Of a stretch of DNA of 64,000 nt, positions 35,179 through 43,999 are shown piece by piece. The notes beneath the pieces are model-generated. The model worked only from the letters and a program-made list of their open reading frames with translations, was not told the DNA's origin and searched no databases. Position 1 is the first letter of the stretch. Each line of letters begins with the position of its first letter. Origin of the DNA: CAVVUF01 sp963751425 (lineage in GTDB: Bacteria > Chloroflexota > Anaerolineae > Anaerolineales > UBA4823); NCBI GenBank assembly GCA_963751425.1, contig CAVVUF010000002.1, forward strand, positions 1,364,001 to 1,428,000, read 5' to 3'. The translations under genes and the position numbers were made by a program.

Positions 35179-36290
35179 GCCAGCACCTGGGCTTCGACGG
35201 ACAGGACTGCTGGCAGATCATGTACAATCGCTGTCCAATGGTCTCCATTATCCGCTGAAGCGTATACCTGCCCGCCGGTAGTGCCAAAGTACACCCCGCA
35301 GGGGTCTAGTGCATCGACAGATAAGGCGCTGCGTAATACGTTAACATAGCAATTTTCTTGCGGCAGACCGTTTGTCAGCGCCTCCCAGGCATTGCCTCCC
35401 GTCCGGCTGCGGTAAACGCGCAGCTTGCCCTCTGGTGGGTAGTGTTCCGAATCGCTCTTGATTGGGATAACATAGATCGTTTCCGGCTCGTGTGCGTGCA
35501 CTGCTATGGGGAACCCGAAGTCTGATGGCAGATTATCACTGACCTCGTGCCAATTGTCTCCGCTGTCATCGCTGCGCATGACATCCCAGTGTTTTTGCAT
35601 AAAGAGTATGTTCGGGCGGGAAGGGTGGAAGGCAATGCTGTGCACGCAGTGCCCCACCTCAGCCGAGGGATCGGGCAGCTCAAAATTAGATAACAGTCCG
35701 CGCGTGATTGCCTTCCAGGTCTGGCCCTCATCATCGCTGCGGAACGCGCCGGCCGCTGAGATGGCGGCGAAGATGCGCTTGGGGTTGCGCGGATCGAGCA
35801 GGATGGTATGCAGGCACATCCCACCCGCGCCTGGCTGCCAGAGATTTCCTTTTACATCCCGCAGCCCAGCCAGCTCTTGCCAGGTCCTCCCGCCGTCTTG
35901 TGAGCGGAACAGAGCTGCGTCTTCAACTCCTGCGTACACCGTGTCCGGATCGCTGGGAGAAGGCTCAAGCTTCCACACGCGTTTGAACTCCCAGGGGTGC
36001 TGCGAACCGTCGTAAAATTGGTGGGTGCCCGGGTTGCCCTCGTAAACAAATTGGTTGCCGACCGTGGCCCAGGTCTGCCCGCCGTCATCTGACCGCTGCA
36101 TCACCTGCCCGAACCAGCCTGTCGATTGTGAAGCGTAAATCCGCTCTGGGTCAGCAGGCGATCCCTTAAGATGATAAATCTCCCAACCCGCAAAGTGCGG
36201 TCCGCTCACTTCCCAATGATTACGCTTCCCATCTGCGGTCAGGATAAAGGCACCCTTGCGGGTACCGACTAAAAGACGAACACTACTCAT
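35175..36290 (-). CDS. BNR-repeat beta-propeller protein (sialidase/sortilin-like)
   Basis: A 371-residue beta-propeller. Asp-box repeats (S-x-D-x-G-x-x-W) recur: RSDDGGQTWATV near residue 67, RSQDGGRTWQEL near residue 130, RSDDEGQTWKAI near residue 188, RSDDSGDNWHEV near residue 240 and ASADNGDHWTAI near residue 350. There is no signal peptide, so it is probably cytoplasmic despite the sialidase-like fold, and no sialidase Arg triad is evident. AAGGAGG precedes ATG 36290. It overlaps the MoaD-like gene. Confidence 0.85.
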   Translation of the reverse strand: MSSVRLLVGTRKGAFILTADGKRNHWEVSGPHFAGWEIYHLKGSPADPERIYASQSTGWFGQVMQRSDDGGQTWATVGNQFVYEGNPGTHQFYDGSQHPWEFKRVWKLEPSPSDPDTVYAGVEDAALFRSQDGGRTWQELAGLRDVKGNLWQPGAGGMCLHTILLDPRNPKRIFAAISAAGAFRSDDEGQTWKAITRGLLSNFELPDPSAEVGHCVHSIAFHPSRPNILFMQKHWDVMRSDDSGDNWHEVSDNLPSDFGFPIAVHAHEPETIYVIPIKSDSEHYPPEGKLRVYRSRTGGNAWEALTNGLPQENCYVNVLRSALSVDALDPCGVYFGTTGGQVYASADNGDHWTAIVHDLPAVLSVEAQVLA

Positions 36291-36443
36291 ACGAACCTCC
36301 TTATTTAACGACTTTTACCGATCTCCAGGTATATTTTGACCTCACCTGCTGAATTCATCTTCCGATGCCTTTCTCGAATAGAATAATTCTACCAAACAAG
36401 ATCAAAATTGTCAAACATTTGTTCTAAAATAAAATTCTTCTTC

Positions 36444-37247
36444 TTATTTTCTGGCTACGAAGACCAGTTCCCCGTGATCTGCCGTGGCTGGTTCCTCGCT
36501 GTAATCTCCGTAGATCTTGATATCGCTAAAGCCAGCGCGTTCCAGCATCAAGATAAGCTCATTCATACCGTATTCTTCGTATCTTTGGGTTTGAATCTGT
36601 TCCTCAAGCAGCTCTCCGTTGCGCCACAAGCGGGCGCGCAGTTGGCGGGTTTGGCTCTCCTCCAAGGGATTCACCGATACGGTTCTGGCAGTGATTTCCA
36701 ACTCATTGCCGTCAGCCAGGCGCTTGCGCTCAGAGGACTCTGGCCATTCCTCGGGTAGAGCATGTCTATTTTCAGGCAGCCGGCTCAAATAAGCGGGTGG
36801 GTCGTTCCATCGTGGTGTGAAATCGAATGCAAAGATGCCTCCAGGCCGCAGATGCTCATAACAGCGCTGCATCCCTTGCATCGTAAGCTGCCGCTCGCCT
36901 CCTAAGCCAATCACTCCGCAAGCAAATATGGTTCTGTAGCGGCGCGGCAGGTCCAGCTCATGCATGGCTTGATGGTAGAGCAGGGGAGAGAGTCCTTCCC
37001 TTGTTGCGCGTTCCTGGCACTGCCCGAGCATATCTTTTGAATATTCACAGCCGTCCACATCTAATCCCTCGTGCAGTAAGGGAATTAATAATCGTCCGCT
37101 GCCGCAGCCGAGGTCGAGGGCAGGCTGCCCAGATGCCTCGATAAGTTTCTTGAAATAAAGCCCCTCTTTACCCTTATCTGTTGAAAATTCACCCCAATCT
37201 CGAGCGACCAGGCCATGATGCCAAACCTGAGGTTGTTTATTATCCAA
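36444..37247 (-). CDS. Class I SAM-dependent methyltransferase
   Basis: A 267-residue cytoplasmic methyltransferase. Motif I is LDLGCGSGRLLIPL near residue 44, motif II acidic residue in GCEYSKDM near residue 66, and IFACGVIGLGG near residue 108 precedes the substrate region. The C-terminal half has an antiparallel beta extension typical of methyltransferase type 25/11 families. Substrate unknown. It stands alone with about 120-150 base spacers on each side. Confidence 0.88.
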   Translation of the reverse strand: MDNKQPQVWHHGLVARDWGEFSTDKGKEGLYFKKLIEASGQPALDLGCGSGRLLIPLLHEGLDVDGCEYSKDMLGQCQERATREGLSPLLYHQAMHELDLPRRYRTIFACGVIGLGGERQLTMQGMQRCYEHLRPGGIFAFDFTPRWNDPPAYLSRLPENRHALPEEWPESSERKRLADGNELEITARTVSVNPLEESQTRQLRARLWRNGELLEEQIQTQRYEEYGMNELILMLERAGFSDIKIYGDYSEEPATADHGELVFVARK

Positions 37248-37364
37248 ACTTTTTTCTCCCTTTGAAAACTTAAAAGACCTTATATATCCAAATTATTTTA
37301 TCACACAACATAACCACTGGCTGATCCGATTTTAGTGGATTTATTGAACCTCCGAGGACAGTGA

Positions 37365-38399
37365 TTAAAATTCAGACATGTACTTCGATCCGCACCGGTA
37401 GCATACTGCCAAAGGATTCTCCCGCCTGTAGCTGCGGAATTGGACTGCCCGCGATCCATTCCAGAGCGCTTCGATAGAGGCATGCTTCACGTTTCCGATG
37501 GAATAATCCGGGAAATCAACGCAGAAATTCGCCTCGCCATCCGGTTGGATATCGATGAGTCTCTCCACGTTATGGCATGCCAGGGCTCCAACCGAGGTGA
37601 GTGGATCGCTGAACCAAACATTGTATTCCTCCTCGGTGAGTTTCATGTAAGGAAAATCAATAATCTCCCTCAGGTCCGCCAGGTATTTTCGATATTCTTC
37701 CCGAAAGACGCTGATATCAATTCCGGAATCATCATGATGAAAGCCTTTCCAGGAAAACGCGGTGCAGTTGAAATGCTCTCTTAGCTCCTCTTCGTATTTT
37801 TCGCCAACCGCAGTCGGAAAGTAATAGTAGGGCACAATATTGATGGAAGAGATGCCCATGCCTCGGGCTACAGCGGGCATCTCCCCCAAACCTTTGTAGG
37901 AATAGGGGCTGATCGTAAAGCAGATGCTTTTACTGATTTTATTTTCACTGCTCTTCTCCAACTCATTTAAAGCAGCGATGGCTGCTTTGATCTTCTGAAA
38001 ACTCCCTTTCACGCTGCGTACGTAATCATGGATTTCTTCTGGCCCATCCACAGAAAAGGTGAGATGCATATTCCCGATCTGGAGGAGTTCTTTCGCAAAC
38101 TTTTCCACCAATGTCCCATTGGTGTCTATGGAGATAAAAATCCCTTTCTGATGGATATATTCCAGGAGAGAAAGGATTCCCGGAAAGAGAAAAGGTTCTC
38201 CACCCCTCAGCAGAATAAACGGAGCATGGTGACCAGCGATTTCATCAACCAACCCCTTCCAATCCTCTAATTTCAGGGGTGAGGTAGGATCCTTCACCCG
38301 GTTATGGATATAACCTTCTTGGCTCCATTGACCGCACATGCGGCAGCGCAAATTGCACGCATTGGTAATTGTGAAAGAAATGCTTTGTGGAAAGTCCAT
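37365..38399 (-). CDS. Radical SAM protein with SPASM-like C-terminus
   Basis: A 344-residue radical SAM enzyme. The cluster motif is CNLRCRMC in TITNACNLRCRMCGQW near residue 15 (CX3CX2C, binding the SAM [4Fe-4S]). A C-terminal cysteine set (LACHNVERL, NFCVDFPD, AVCYRCGSKY) matches a SPASM/twitch domain with auxiliary clusters, as in peptide-modifying and anaerobic sulfatase-maturing enzymes. No obvious precursor peptide lies beside it. It is followed on the same strand by SAM methyltransferase and preceded 11 bases upstream by a nucleotidyltransferase gene. Confidence 0.88.
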   Translation of the reverse strand: MDFPQSISFTITNACNLRCRMCGQWSQEGYIHNRVKDPTSPLKLEDWKGLVDEIAGHHAPFILLRGGEPFLFPGILSLLEYIHQKGIFISIDTNGTLVEKFAKELLQIGNMHLTFSVDGPEEIHDYVRSVKGSFQKIKAAIAALNELEKSSENKISKSICFTISPYSYKGLGEMPAVARGMGISSINIVPYYYFPTAVGEKYEEELREHFNCTAFSWKGFHHDDSGIDISVFREEYRKYLADLREIIDFPYMKLTEEEYNVWFSDPLTSVGALACHNVERLIDIQPDGEANFCVDFPDYSIGNVKHASIEALWNGSRAVQFRSYRRENPLAVCYRCGSKYMSEF

Positions 38400-38410
38400 T
38401 TTCTCCTCCC

Positions 38411-39241
38411 TTAATCAAGCTGTTCGAATTCGTGAATGAGTTGGTGCATAATCTCCACCTTCCTAGCCGGATAGTTCGAATGCGCTTTTTGGCAGTAGGC
38501 CGGGCAGACGATTTCGTACTCGGCAAGCAACAATTTTGCGCAGTGGATGATTTCACTAACCTCAAAATGGGGATACGTTTTTGCAATCCGCAAAGCAAGG
38601 TTTGGATCTGCACGACCAAGATAATCCTTGAACCCCAGCGTCCACAACCGCATCTCGACCAACCGCGTGCGAATTTCTGCCAGCGAGTTCATCGCATTCG
38701 TCAGCTTGTCAAAAGCTCGAAGATCGTTCTGTGCGCCTCGTTTCGCCCAGCATACCACCTGGCGGAACATCCAAAAAAACCAATCGATCATCGCCGCATC
38801 TCCGGGTTCAAACCATTTGGGATGTTCCGCTGGTTGGAGAATAGGCACCTTGGGGATTAACTGGCAAAGGACTCCATCTGGGTCGTATGCGATAACTATG
38901 TCTGTGTACACTTCGGATGGATTGGATAAATCAGATGGTTTGCAGAAATCCAAATCCAGGCGGACTCCGTTTTCGAACAAATACAAAGCATGGATATCGT
39001 AAATCCACAATTGCCAAAGGGTAGGCGCAATTCTCCCGACCTGATCGAAGATTTCTTCTCGCCCAGTTCGTTTTTCGTCGTGTAAATAGCAAGCCAGATC
39101 CAAATCAGAAAAGGCATCTTGCTCTCCTCGGGCTAAAGAGCCTGCTAAAACGCAGCCAAGTACATGTTCGTCATTTTTTAAGATCGTCAATACCTGGTTG
39201 ACTATTTCCTGCTGCAATTTCCGGTGCTGGTCGTGGTTCAT
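38411..39241 (-). CDS. Nucleotidyltransferase-domain protein
   Basis: A 276-residue protein with an N-terminal pol-beta-type nucleotidyltransferase domain: VLAGSLARGEQDAFSDLDLA near residue 33 (GSx9-10DxD) and VRLDLDF near residue 90 as the third acidic residue. The C-terminal 150 residues are helical, resembling aminoglycoside/lincosamide nucleotidyltransferases. ATG 39241 (MNHDQHRK) is chosen, four bases after the nitroreductase stop; an upstream in-frame start overlaps that gene. Substrate unknown. Confidence 0.78.
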   Translation of the reverse strand: MNHDQHRKLQQEIVNQVLTILKNDEHVLGCVLAGSLARGEQDAFSDLDLACYLHDEKRTGREEIFDQVGRIAPTLWQLWIYDIHALYLFENGVRLDLDFCKPSDLSNPSEVYTDIVIAYDPDGVLCQLIPKVPILQPAEHPKWFEPGDAAMIDWFFWMFRQVVCWAKRGAQNDLRAFDKLTNAMNSLAEIRTRLVEMRLWTLGFKDYLGRADPNLALRIAKTYPHFEVSEIIHCAKLLLAEYEIVCPAYCQKAHSNYPARKVEIMHQLIHEFEQLD

Positions 39242-39245
39242 GGAT

Positions 39246-39911
39246 TCACTCTCTGGTTTTTTTATCGACTGCAGTGCGGTTTCCATACTGGTCGAAAGAC
39301 ACCACCTCGTGCACGGGTTTTCGGGTCGTAGGGCCATAGTGCCCCATCGGCCAGCCCAGAGGGATCACCGCGCAGGGGGTAATGCTCCAGGGCAGGCCGA
39401 GCACCCGTCTCGCAGCGAACATGTTCCAGATCGGGATCGTTGTCAAAGCTGCACCCAGGTTGATGGCGCGCGCGGCCAGGAGCAAGTTTTGCACGGCGGG
39501 ATAGATGGAGCCGAAGTAAGTGCTTGCCGAGAGATGTATGAATGGGATGTAGTGGCCCTTCAGGCAGGCGACCACAATGACCGGGACTTCCTCGAAGTGG
39601 TCTGCCTGCCACTGCACAGCCTCCAAGATCTTCCGCCGCCTTGGGTCGTGAAGAGTAACCCGTCGTCCAATCAAGCCATAGAGTCCCCACACCTGTCGGT
39701 TGATCCTGGCGAGCCCTTTTTTTACTTTTGGATCTTTAACGACGATAAACTCCCATTTCTGACCATTACTCCCGGTTGGTGCTTTTAATGCCAGTTCAAT
39801 CAAGCGCAGGACGATTTCATCGTCCACCGGGTCGGGTTTTAACCGGCGGATTGCCCGCTGTGTTTCCAAGGCCTCATCGAGAGGCATTCCGAAGTCCATA
39901 AGTTCACTCAT
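39246..39911 (-). CDS. Nitroreductase family protein
   Basis: A 221-residue FMN-dependent oxidoreductase. AIRRLKPDPVDDEIVLRLIE near residue 19 and APTGSNGQKWEFIVV near residue 45 are the FMN-phosphate and isoalloxazine-binding segments, and the C-terminus (LGLPWSITPCAVIPLGWPMG) completes the site. Members reduce nitro groups, quinones or flavins; the physiological substrate is unknown. It is part of a tight leftward run (hydrolase, nitroreductase, nucleotidyltransferase, radical SAM). Confidence 0.87.
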   Translation of the reverse strand: MSELMDFGMPLDEALETQRAIRRLKPDPVDDEIVLRLIELALKAPTGSNGQKWEFIVVKDPKVKKGLARINRQVWGLYGLIGRRVTLHDPRRRKILEAVQWQADHFEEVPVIVVACLKGHYIPFIHLSASTYFGSIYPAVQNLLLAARAINLGAALTTIPIWNMFAARRVLGLPWSITPCAVIPLGWPMGHYGPTTRKPVHEVVSFDQYGNRTAVDKKTRE

Positions 39912-39945
39912 CTTTTTTCCTCGTACCCGATGATCGGCAAGAATT

Positions 39946-40839
39946 TCAGCGGATGCCCTCCCACCTCGCCGCCAAAAATGCCTCGACCGTCGCCCCGAAT
40001 TTCTCGTTTAATTCATCAAATGTGAACGGTTTTGGCGGTTGGTGGAATGGGTAGTCCAATTGGATGATCTCCGGTTGAGCAAAAAACCGCTGCAAGGTAG
40101 CTATAGTGACATTGAAATCGATCAGGGGGTCATTAACAGACATTGCCAGGTAGCAGGGTGTGGAATAAAGCTCTTGTGGTGGGGGGATTTCAAACTTAAG
40201 GGATTCAAAGATTTGGGCTGTCAATATTTCGAGCGTTGTGGGTTGGATCTTCTTTAGAACTTCATCAACCGGGATGGTCGCCTCAATGTTGCCTATGCGG
40301 CGTAAAAGAGAGGCGCTGTAGGGTAGGTAAGGAGGGTCATGCAGGATATGATACAGCTTATGCCTTACGCTGGTATGCTTAAGCAGAGCCACCATTTTCA
40401 AGAGCACCTCCCTCCGCAGCGCTGATACTTGGATCGCGCGCCAGGTCAGGCAGGGGGAGAGCAGTACCAGGTTATCAATCCGCTTCTGCAAACGCGAGAA
40501 TACTTGCATGGCCAGGATGCCTCCAAAGGAAAATCCCATCAGGCTGAAGCGCTGTATTCCCATCGCATCCACCAATTGTTCAACCAAGGGTCCGATGAGC
40601 GCGGTTGTGAAAGGCTGTTGAAATGGGCTGGATTCCCCGTGTCCTGGCAGCTCGAAGAAGTATACTTCGAACCATTGCGCCGTAAAATCCACCAGCTCGT
40701 ACCAATTTTCCAACTTGGAAATCGTGGCTGGCAGCATGATTAAGGGCTCACCCTGACCTGCGCGCAGGATATTCAACCGGCTTAGGGGCAGGTCGATAAA
40801 AAATGTCGAATGGGATGGTCTCGGGTTATTTTTTTGCAT
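39946..40839 (-). CDS. Alpha/beta hydrolase
   Basis: A 297-residue serine hydrolase. FELPGHGESSPF near residue 67 and the nucleophile elbow LMGFSFGGILAM near residue 105 are clear. The oxyanion loop MLPATISKLENW is unusual in lacking the common HG. The acid is probably the Asp in SVNDPLIDF near residue 233 and the catalytic His is probably in YPFHQPPKPF near residue 265. ATG 40839 has GAG three bases upstream. It overlaps the unknown gene upstream by 58 bases. Confidence 0.82.
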   Translation of the reverse strand: MQKNNPRPSHSTFFIDLPLSRLNILRAGQGEPLIMLPATISKLENWYELVDFTAQWFEVYFFELPGHGESSPFQQPFTTALIGPLVEQLVDAMGIQRFSLMGFSFGGILAMQVFSRLQKRIDNLVLLSPCLTWRAIQVSALRREVLLKMVALLKHTSVRHKLYHILHDPPYLPYSASLLRRIGNIEATIPVDEVLKKIQPTTLEILTAQIFESLKFEIPPPQELYSTPCYLAMSVNDPLIDFNVTIATLQRFFAQPEIIQLDYPFHQPPKPFTFDELNEKFGATVEAFLAARWEGIR

Positions 40840-41054
40840 TCTCTTACTTTCTCAGTGATGAAATCCCCCAGGTTCTCAGAATATACCAACCCCGTTATGT
40901 CAAAAACGAGGCTGCCAGCCGCGCAATCAGTCTTAACCTTCGCTGCAATGGCTCGGCAGATATCTACCATTTTTTCGCCATCCATACCCAACCCATAGTT
41001 GGGCTTCTTTTCTCCTCGTATTATCGCACAGTCTGTTACTTTCATCTGATGCAT
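40782..41054 (-). CDS. Small hypothetical protein
   Basis: About 90 residues from ATG 41054 (MHQMKVTDCAIIRG) with GAG seven bases upstream. GYGLGMDGEKMV-like and GSLVFDITGLVYSENLGDFI segments suggest a small alpha/beta protein; I do not recognise it. The final 19 codons overlap the hydrolase gene, so the true end may be earlier if a frameshift is present. Codon sense is clearly better on this strand than on the opposite one. From 41055 to 41330 no other gene is seen. Confidence 0.45.
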   Translation of the reverse strand: MHQMKVTDCAIIRGEKKPNYGLGMDGEKMVDICRAIAAKVKTDCAAGSLVFDITGLVYSENLGDFITEKVRECKKITRDHPIRHFLSTCP

Positions 41055-41330
41055 TTTAGATCTCGATTCAGATACAATCATCATGTTCTGGCGGCTGCGG
41101 TTTTGACATGGCATCTTGATGCTGTGTTGTTGCCTCGCCCGTGGTGTGGCCAGCCTGATCGCCATCCTATGCCGGGGTGAGCGCTCCTGGCTGTCTTTCT
41201 ACCCTTTTTACCTGTTTGGGTGCCCTGTTCATGCTCCTGGGGTAGTTCCTAACCCCTCATAGGCGTTCCAAAAATTTGTAATAGACTTATTCTGGATAGC
41301 TTGTTGGAGAACGAACCACAAAAGCTGCCA

Positions 41331-41750
41331 ATGCACGATCTCGTATCCTGCTTTTACCCTTCGGCTTTGTCCTGGCACAGGATATATTATATCTTCCGCT
41401 TGTTTGTTCCCATCTTGCTGATCATCAGCGTTTCTTATATCACCTTTTTCCTCAAGGATTACTCCAGGCGTATCGAGATTGCCACCGGCAACCTGCTGCT
41501 GTTCATTGCCTTCAGTTTCAGCCTGGGTGAAAACTACCCGCGTATGGGTTACCTGACCTTCCTGGACGCAATCATGGCTATCACGTTTATCATCAACACC
41601 CTGGTCGTGGCGCTAAATGTTTACTTCAAGTGGCTGGAGCAGAAAGGGGAGCGCGACAAAGCTGACCGCCTTGAAGCGCCATTTAATTTTATCTACCCGA
41701 TCACCTACCTGGTTTCTTTTGGCTTGGTGATGCTGTTGTTCTTAGGATAA
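41331..41750 (+). CDS. Transmembrane domain of a pentameric ligand-gated channel, lacking the ligand domain
   Basis: A 139-residue protein with four hydrophobic helices in the order of Cys-loop receptor M1-M4: RLFVPILLIISVSYITFFL, then IATGNLLLFIAFSFSLG, ENYPRMGYLTFLDAIMAIT and the C-terminal PITYLVSFGLVMLLFLG. The ENxPRxGYLT loop matches the M2-M3 loop of prokaryotic homologues such as GLIC and ELIC. The roughly 190-residue extracellular domain is absent and the upstream 250 bases do not encode it in any frame. It is probably a truncated remnant, though a stand-alone pore cannot be excluded. Start uncertain; no ribosome site. Confidence 0.7.
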   Translation: MHDLVSCFYPSALSWHRIYYIFRLFVPILLIISVSYITFFLKDYSRRIEIATGNLLLFIAFSFSLGENYPRMGYLTFLDAIMAITFIINTLVVALNVYFKWLEQKGERDKADRLEAPFNFIYPITYLVSFGLVMLLFLG

Positions 41751-41786
41751 AAAATCAGGCGCCGCTTCTGGAATCAAGCAGCGCCT
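41749..41786 (-). terminator. Intrinsic terminator after coiled-coil gene
   Basis: An 11-base stem with one mismatch (41757-41767 with 41776-41786), an eight-base loop and six T on the leftward transcript, 35 bases past the stop at 41822. It abuts the end of the channel-like gene from the other side. Confidence 0.75.
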
Positions 41787-41821
41787 TCGATCTATATGTG
41801 ATTGACAGGTAGCATGCGCTC

Positions 41822-42871
41822 CTATTCGGGTAAAGCGCTCTCAGAAAACAGCATTCTGTAGGATTTCGCTTCAGATCCTTGCTCGAGCATCGAAGCATCG
41901 GTTAGCTTAGATATGGCCTGCCTGGCAGCTTCCCGCTCGATTAAGCGCGCCTCCACCAAGATTTTCAATGCTTCCAGTGTGGCGGCTTCTTTGATCTTTC
42001 TAGCAGCCTGGATCCCTTCTTCCACTTTCTGCCTGGCGAGTTCTTCCGCGGCTTGGACTTCGGCAGCCGCTTGTTCTTTCCCTAAAACCACGACTTGTTC
42101 TGCTTCCAGTTTGCTTTGTTCCAGGTGCTGGTCGGCTTCTTCCATTTGGCCTGCAGCCGTGCGCACGCCTGCAGCGATCGCCGCAGCCGCCACCAGCTTG
42201 GCCTGCTCCATTCTGGAAGCTGCCTGGGCTTCGGCCTCATCCAGCACGCGCTGTGCTTCCAAAAGCTTTGCCTCGGCATCGATTTTTGCCTGGGCCAGTT
42301 TCGCGTCCGCGTCGGCGAGTCCGGCAGCCGCATTTTGTTCGGCTTCTGCTTCAATTTTTTGCGCCGCAGCGATTGCCTCGTCGAGCGTTGTCCCCCCCAG
42401 CGCCATCGCCTCTGGAGAGATCAGCCCCTGTGCAATCAGCTCTCCCCCAGCATTCAAGAGGGCCTCCTTTAGTTTGACGGCCCAAATGTGCTCGAAGAGG
42501 GTGAGCATTGCTAAACCTCCATTGGGCAGGTCCTCCGCCATCTTCTGCACCTGCTCACTGGAAAGCCCAAAATCGCCCGCCGTGAGTGACATGGCCGCGG
42601 TGATTTTATCGATATCTCCTTCTGTCTTGTGCGCGGCGCGGATCCCTAGCAACCCCTTCAAGATAATGCCATATTCGGCTTTACTGGCCTCAGCCAGGTC
42701 ACTGACTTCTTTACTGTGAATGACACCTTCCGTGTCTTTAAAGACATACAATAAATCCACCAGCCGGATGGCACCGCTCTGGCGCGCTGCTCTGAGAGCT
42801 TGGGAGACGGGCAGCGTCTGTTTTTCATCTGAGAACTTGACGAGTACGAGTTGTAAAGGGCCAATGGTCAT
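41822..42871 (-). CDS. DUF6325-like N-terminus with long Ala/Glu coiled coil
   Basis: A 349-residue protein in three parts. Residues 1-140 resemble the DUF1269/DUF6325 group (LQLVLVKFSDE, AIRLVDLLYVFKDTEG). Residues 160-310 are a continuous Ala/Glu/Gln coiled coil (for example EAEAEQNAAAGLADADAKLA). The end is a SHOCT-like oligomerisation helix (AARQAISKLTDASML). There is no membrane segment. A terminator follows at 41749-41786. It begins a long leftward series of envelope/stress-type proteins; role unknown. Confidence 0.72.
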   Translation of the reverse strand: MTIGPLQLVLVKFSDEKQTLPVSQALRAARQSGAIRLVDLLYVFKDTEGVIHSKEVSDLAEASKAEYGIILKGLLGIRAAHKTEGDIDKITAAMSLTAGDFGLSSEQVQKMAEDLPNGGLAMLTLFEHIWAVKLKEALLNAGGELIAQGLISPEAMALGGTTLDEAIAAAQKIEAEAEQNAAAGLADADAKLAQAKIDAEAKLLEAQRVLDEAEAQAASRMEQAKLVAAAAIAAGVRTAAGQMEEADQHLEQSKLEAEQVVVLGKEQAAAEVQAAEELARQKVEEGIQAARKIKEAATLEALKILVEARLIEREAARQAISKLTDASMLEQGSEAKSYRMLFSESALPE

Positions 42872-42928
42872 GGGATAATCCTCCTTATTTTCTATCCATT
42901 ATATATCAATTCATATGTGGCGCATAAT

Positions 42929-42966
42929 AAAAAACCCCGCTCCATTGATTGCTTGGTGCGGGGGTT
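42929..42966 (-). terminator. Intrinsic terminator after DUF4203 gene
   Basis: A GC-rich eight-base stem (42933-42940 with 42958-42966, one bulge) followed by six T on the leftward transcript, 22 bases past the stop at 42988. Confidence 0.75.
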
Positions 42967-42987
42967 CGTGTTTCTCAATTCGCCTGG

Positions 42988-43635
42988 TTATCCGACTTCA
43001 GACCAGTGCTCGTAACTCTCGACCGTATAGCTGCGCGTGCTCCGAAACTGGAACACTATCCCAGCCGCGGCTAAAAGGAATGCCATGATCAAAAAGAAAG
43101 GTGAGGCATTCAGGAAAGCCTTGATCGGGTTTTCTATTAAATTGGGGAAAGGATTGAACAGGGCAAAATAGGCGCCAAAAACAACCGCCGCGCCAGCCAG
43201 CGATGTGGCGATGATGACCACCCACTTTTGGATGTTCAAAACCATGGTGACAACGGCAAAGATCACCGCCACCACGATACCGATCAGCCAGACCAAAAAG
43301 CCCATCTGCATCCCAATCGCCAGCAGGACCCCAACCGCCACCGCATAGCCCAGCGAGCCAGCAATAATCGCCACAGCTGCAGCATAGAACAGGTAAGAGA
43401 GCCCTGCGAAGAGCAGGCCGACGACGAAGCCTACCACCCAGCTGGTCACCGTCGATAAGAAGCCAGTGCCAAAAAGGGCTTGCATCGATTGGGCGCCCAG
43501 CATCAACCCAAAGAAGAAGCCCCACAGAGGCAGCAGGATCAAAAACAACCGGTAGCCAAAGAAGCACATCAGCGCGCCGAAGATCGAGACGATCAGCCCG
43601 CCACAAGCCAGAGCTAAGAATGAATCAGTACCCAT
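42988..43635 (-). CDS. DUF4203 multipass membrane protein
   Basis: A 215-residue protein with about seven hydrophobic segments rich in Gly/Ala (for example LACGGLIVSIFGALMCFFGY, VVGFVVGLLFAGLSYLFYAA and LIGIVVAVIFAVVTMVL), matching the TM198-like DUF4203 family. The C-terminal tail (FRSTRSYTVESYEHW) is polar. The biochemical role is unknown. It is 19 bases downstream of a second small membrane protein and ends in a terminator, so it closes a transcription unit. Confidence 0.78.
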   Translation of the reverse strand: MGTDSFLALACGGLIVSIFGALMCFFGYRLFLILLPLWGFFFGLMLGAQSMQALFGTGFLSTVTSWVVGFVVGLLFAGLSYLFYAAAVAIIAGSLGYAVAVGVLLAIGMQMGFLVWLIGIVVAVIFAVVTMVLNIQKWVVIIATSLAGAAVVFGAYFALFNPFPNLIENPIKAFLNASPFFLIMAFLLAAAGIVFQFRSTRSYTVESYEHWSEVG

Positions 43636-43654
43636 TTTCTCCTCCAGAGAGAGC

Positions 43655-43957
43655 CTAGTCTACGTTCAGCTTGATGCCGCCCATTACGCCGGCTACGAAG
43701 TTGTAGACAAAGGCGACAACCAGCCCGGCTAATGCGCCGCCTGCCGCTGCCAGCAGGGCGCGCACAAATACGGACCAAAATGTCATCATCGTATACATGG
43801 TCCAGTTGCCCAGGTTCATATCGACCCACCAGGATTGGGCGCCGAAGAGCCAGCCCAAGATCCAGTAATACAGGCCAAAGACAAAGGTCCAGAAAGCTGC
43901 CAGGACAGCGCCGTATGCGGCAAACGACCCAACACTGACTGATTTGATAGTTTTCAT
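43655..43957 (-). CDS. Small two-to-three-helix membrane protein
   Basis: A 100-residue membrane protein: helix 1 FAAYGAVLAAFWTFVFGLYY, a second amphipathic region around WWVDMNLGNWTMYTMM and helix ALLAAAGGALAGLVVAFVYN. Its ending GGIKLNVD is polar. I do not recognise a named family with certainty. GAGGAGAAAT precedes ATG 43957. A very short peptide frame (44000-44093) lies just upstream on the same strand. Confidence 0.68.
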   Translation of the reverse strand: MKTIKSVSVGSFAAYGAVLAAFWTFVFGLYYWILGWLFGAQSWWVDMNLGNWTMYTMMTFWSVFVRALLAAAGGALAGLVVAFVYNFVAGVMGGIKLNVD

Positions 43958-43999
43958 AACTATATTTCTCCTCTATGTGATTTTTTGATTGGTTACATG

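Noticed and set aside
35175..36290. BNR protein as a secreted sialidase
   Set aside because: No signal peptide and no sialidase Arg triad or FRIP motif seen; only the Asp-box propeller is supported.
41913..42719. 268-codon Ser/Ala/Cys-rich plus-strand frame
   Set aside because: Mirror of the Ala/Glu coiled-coil gene; composition is a by-product of GCN-rich codons on the other strand.
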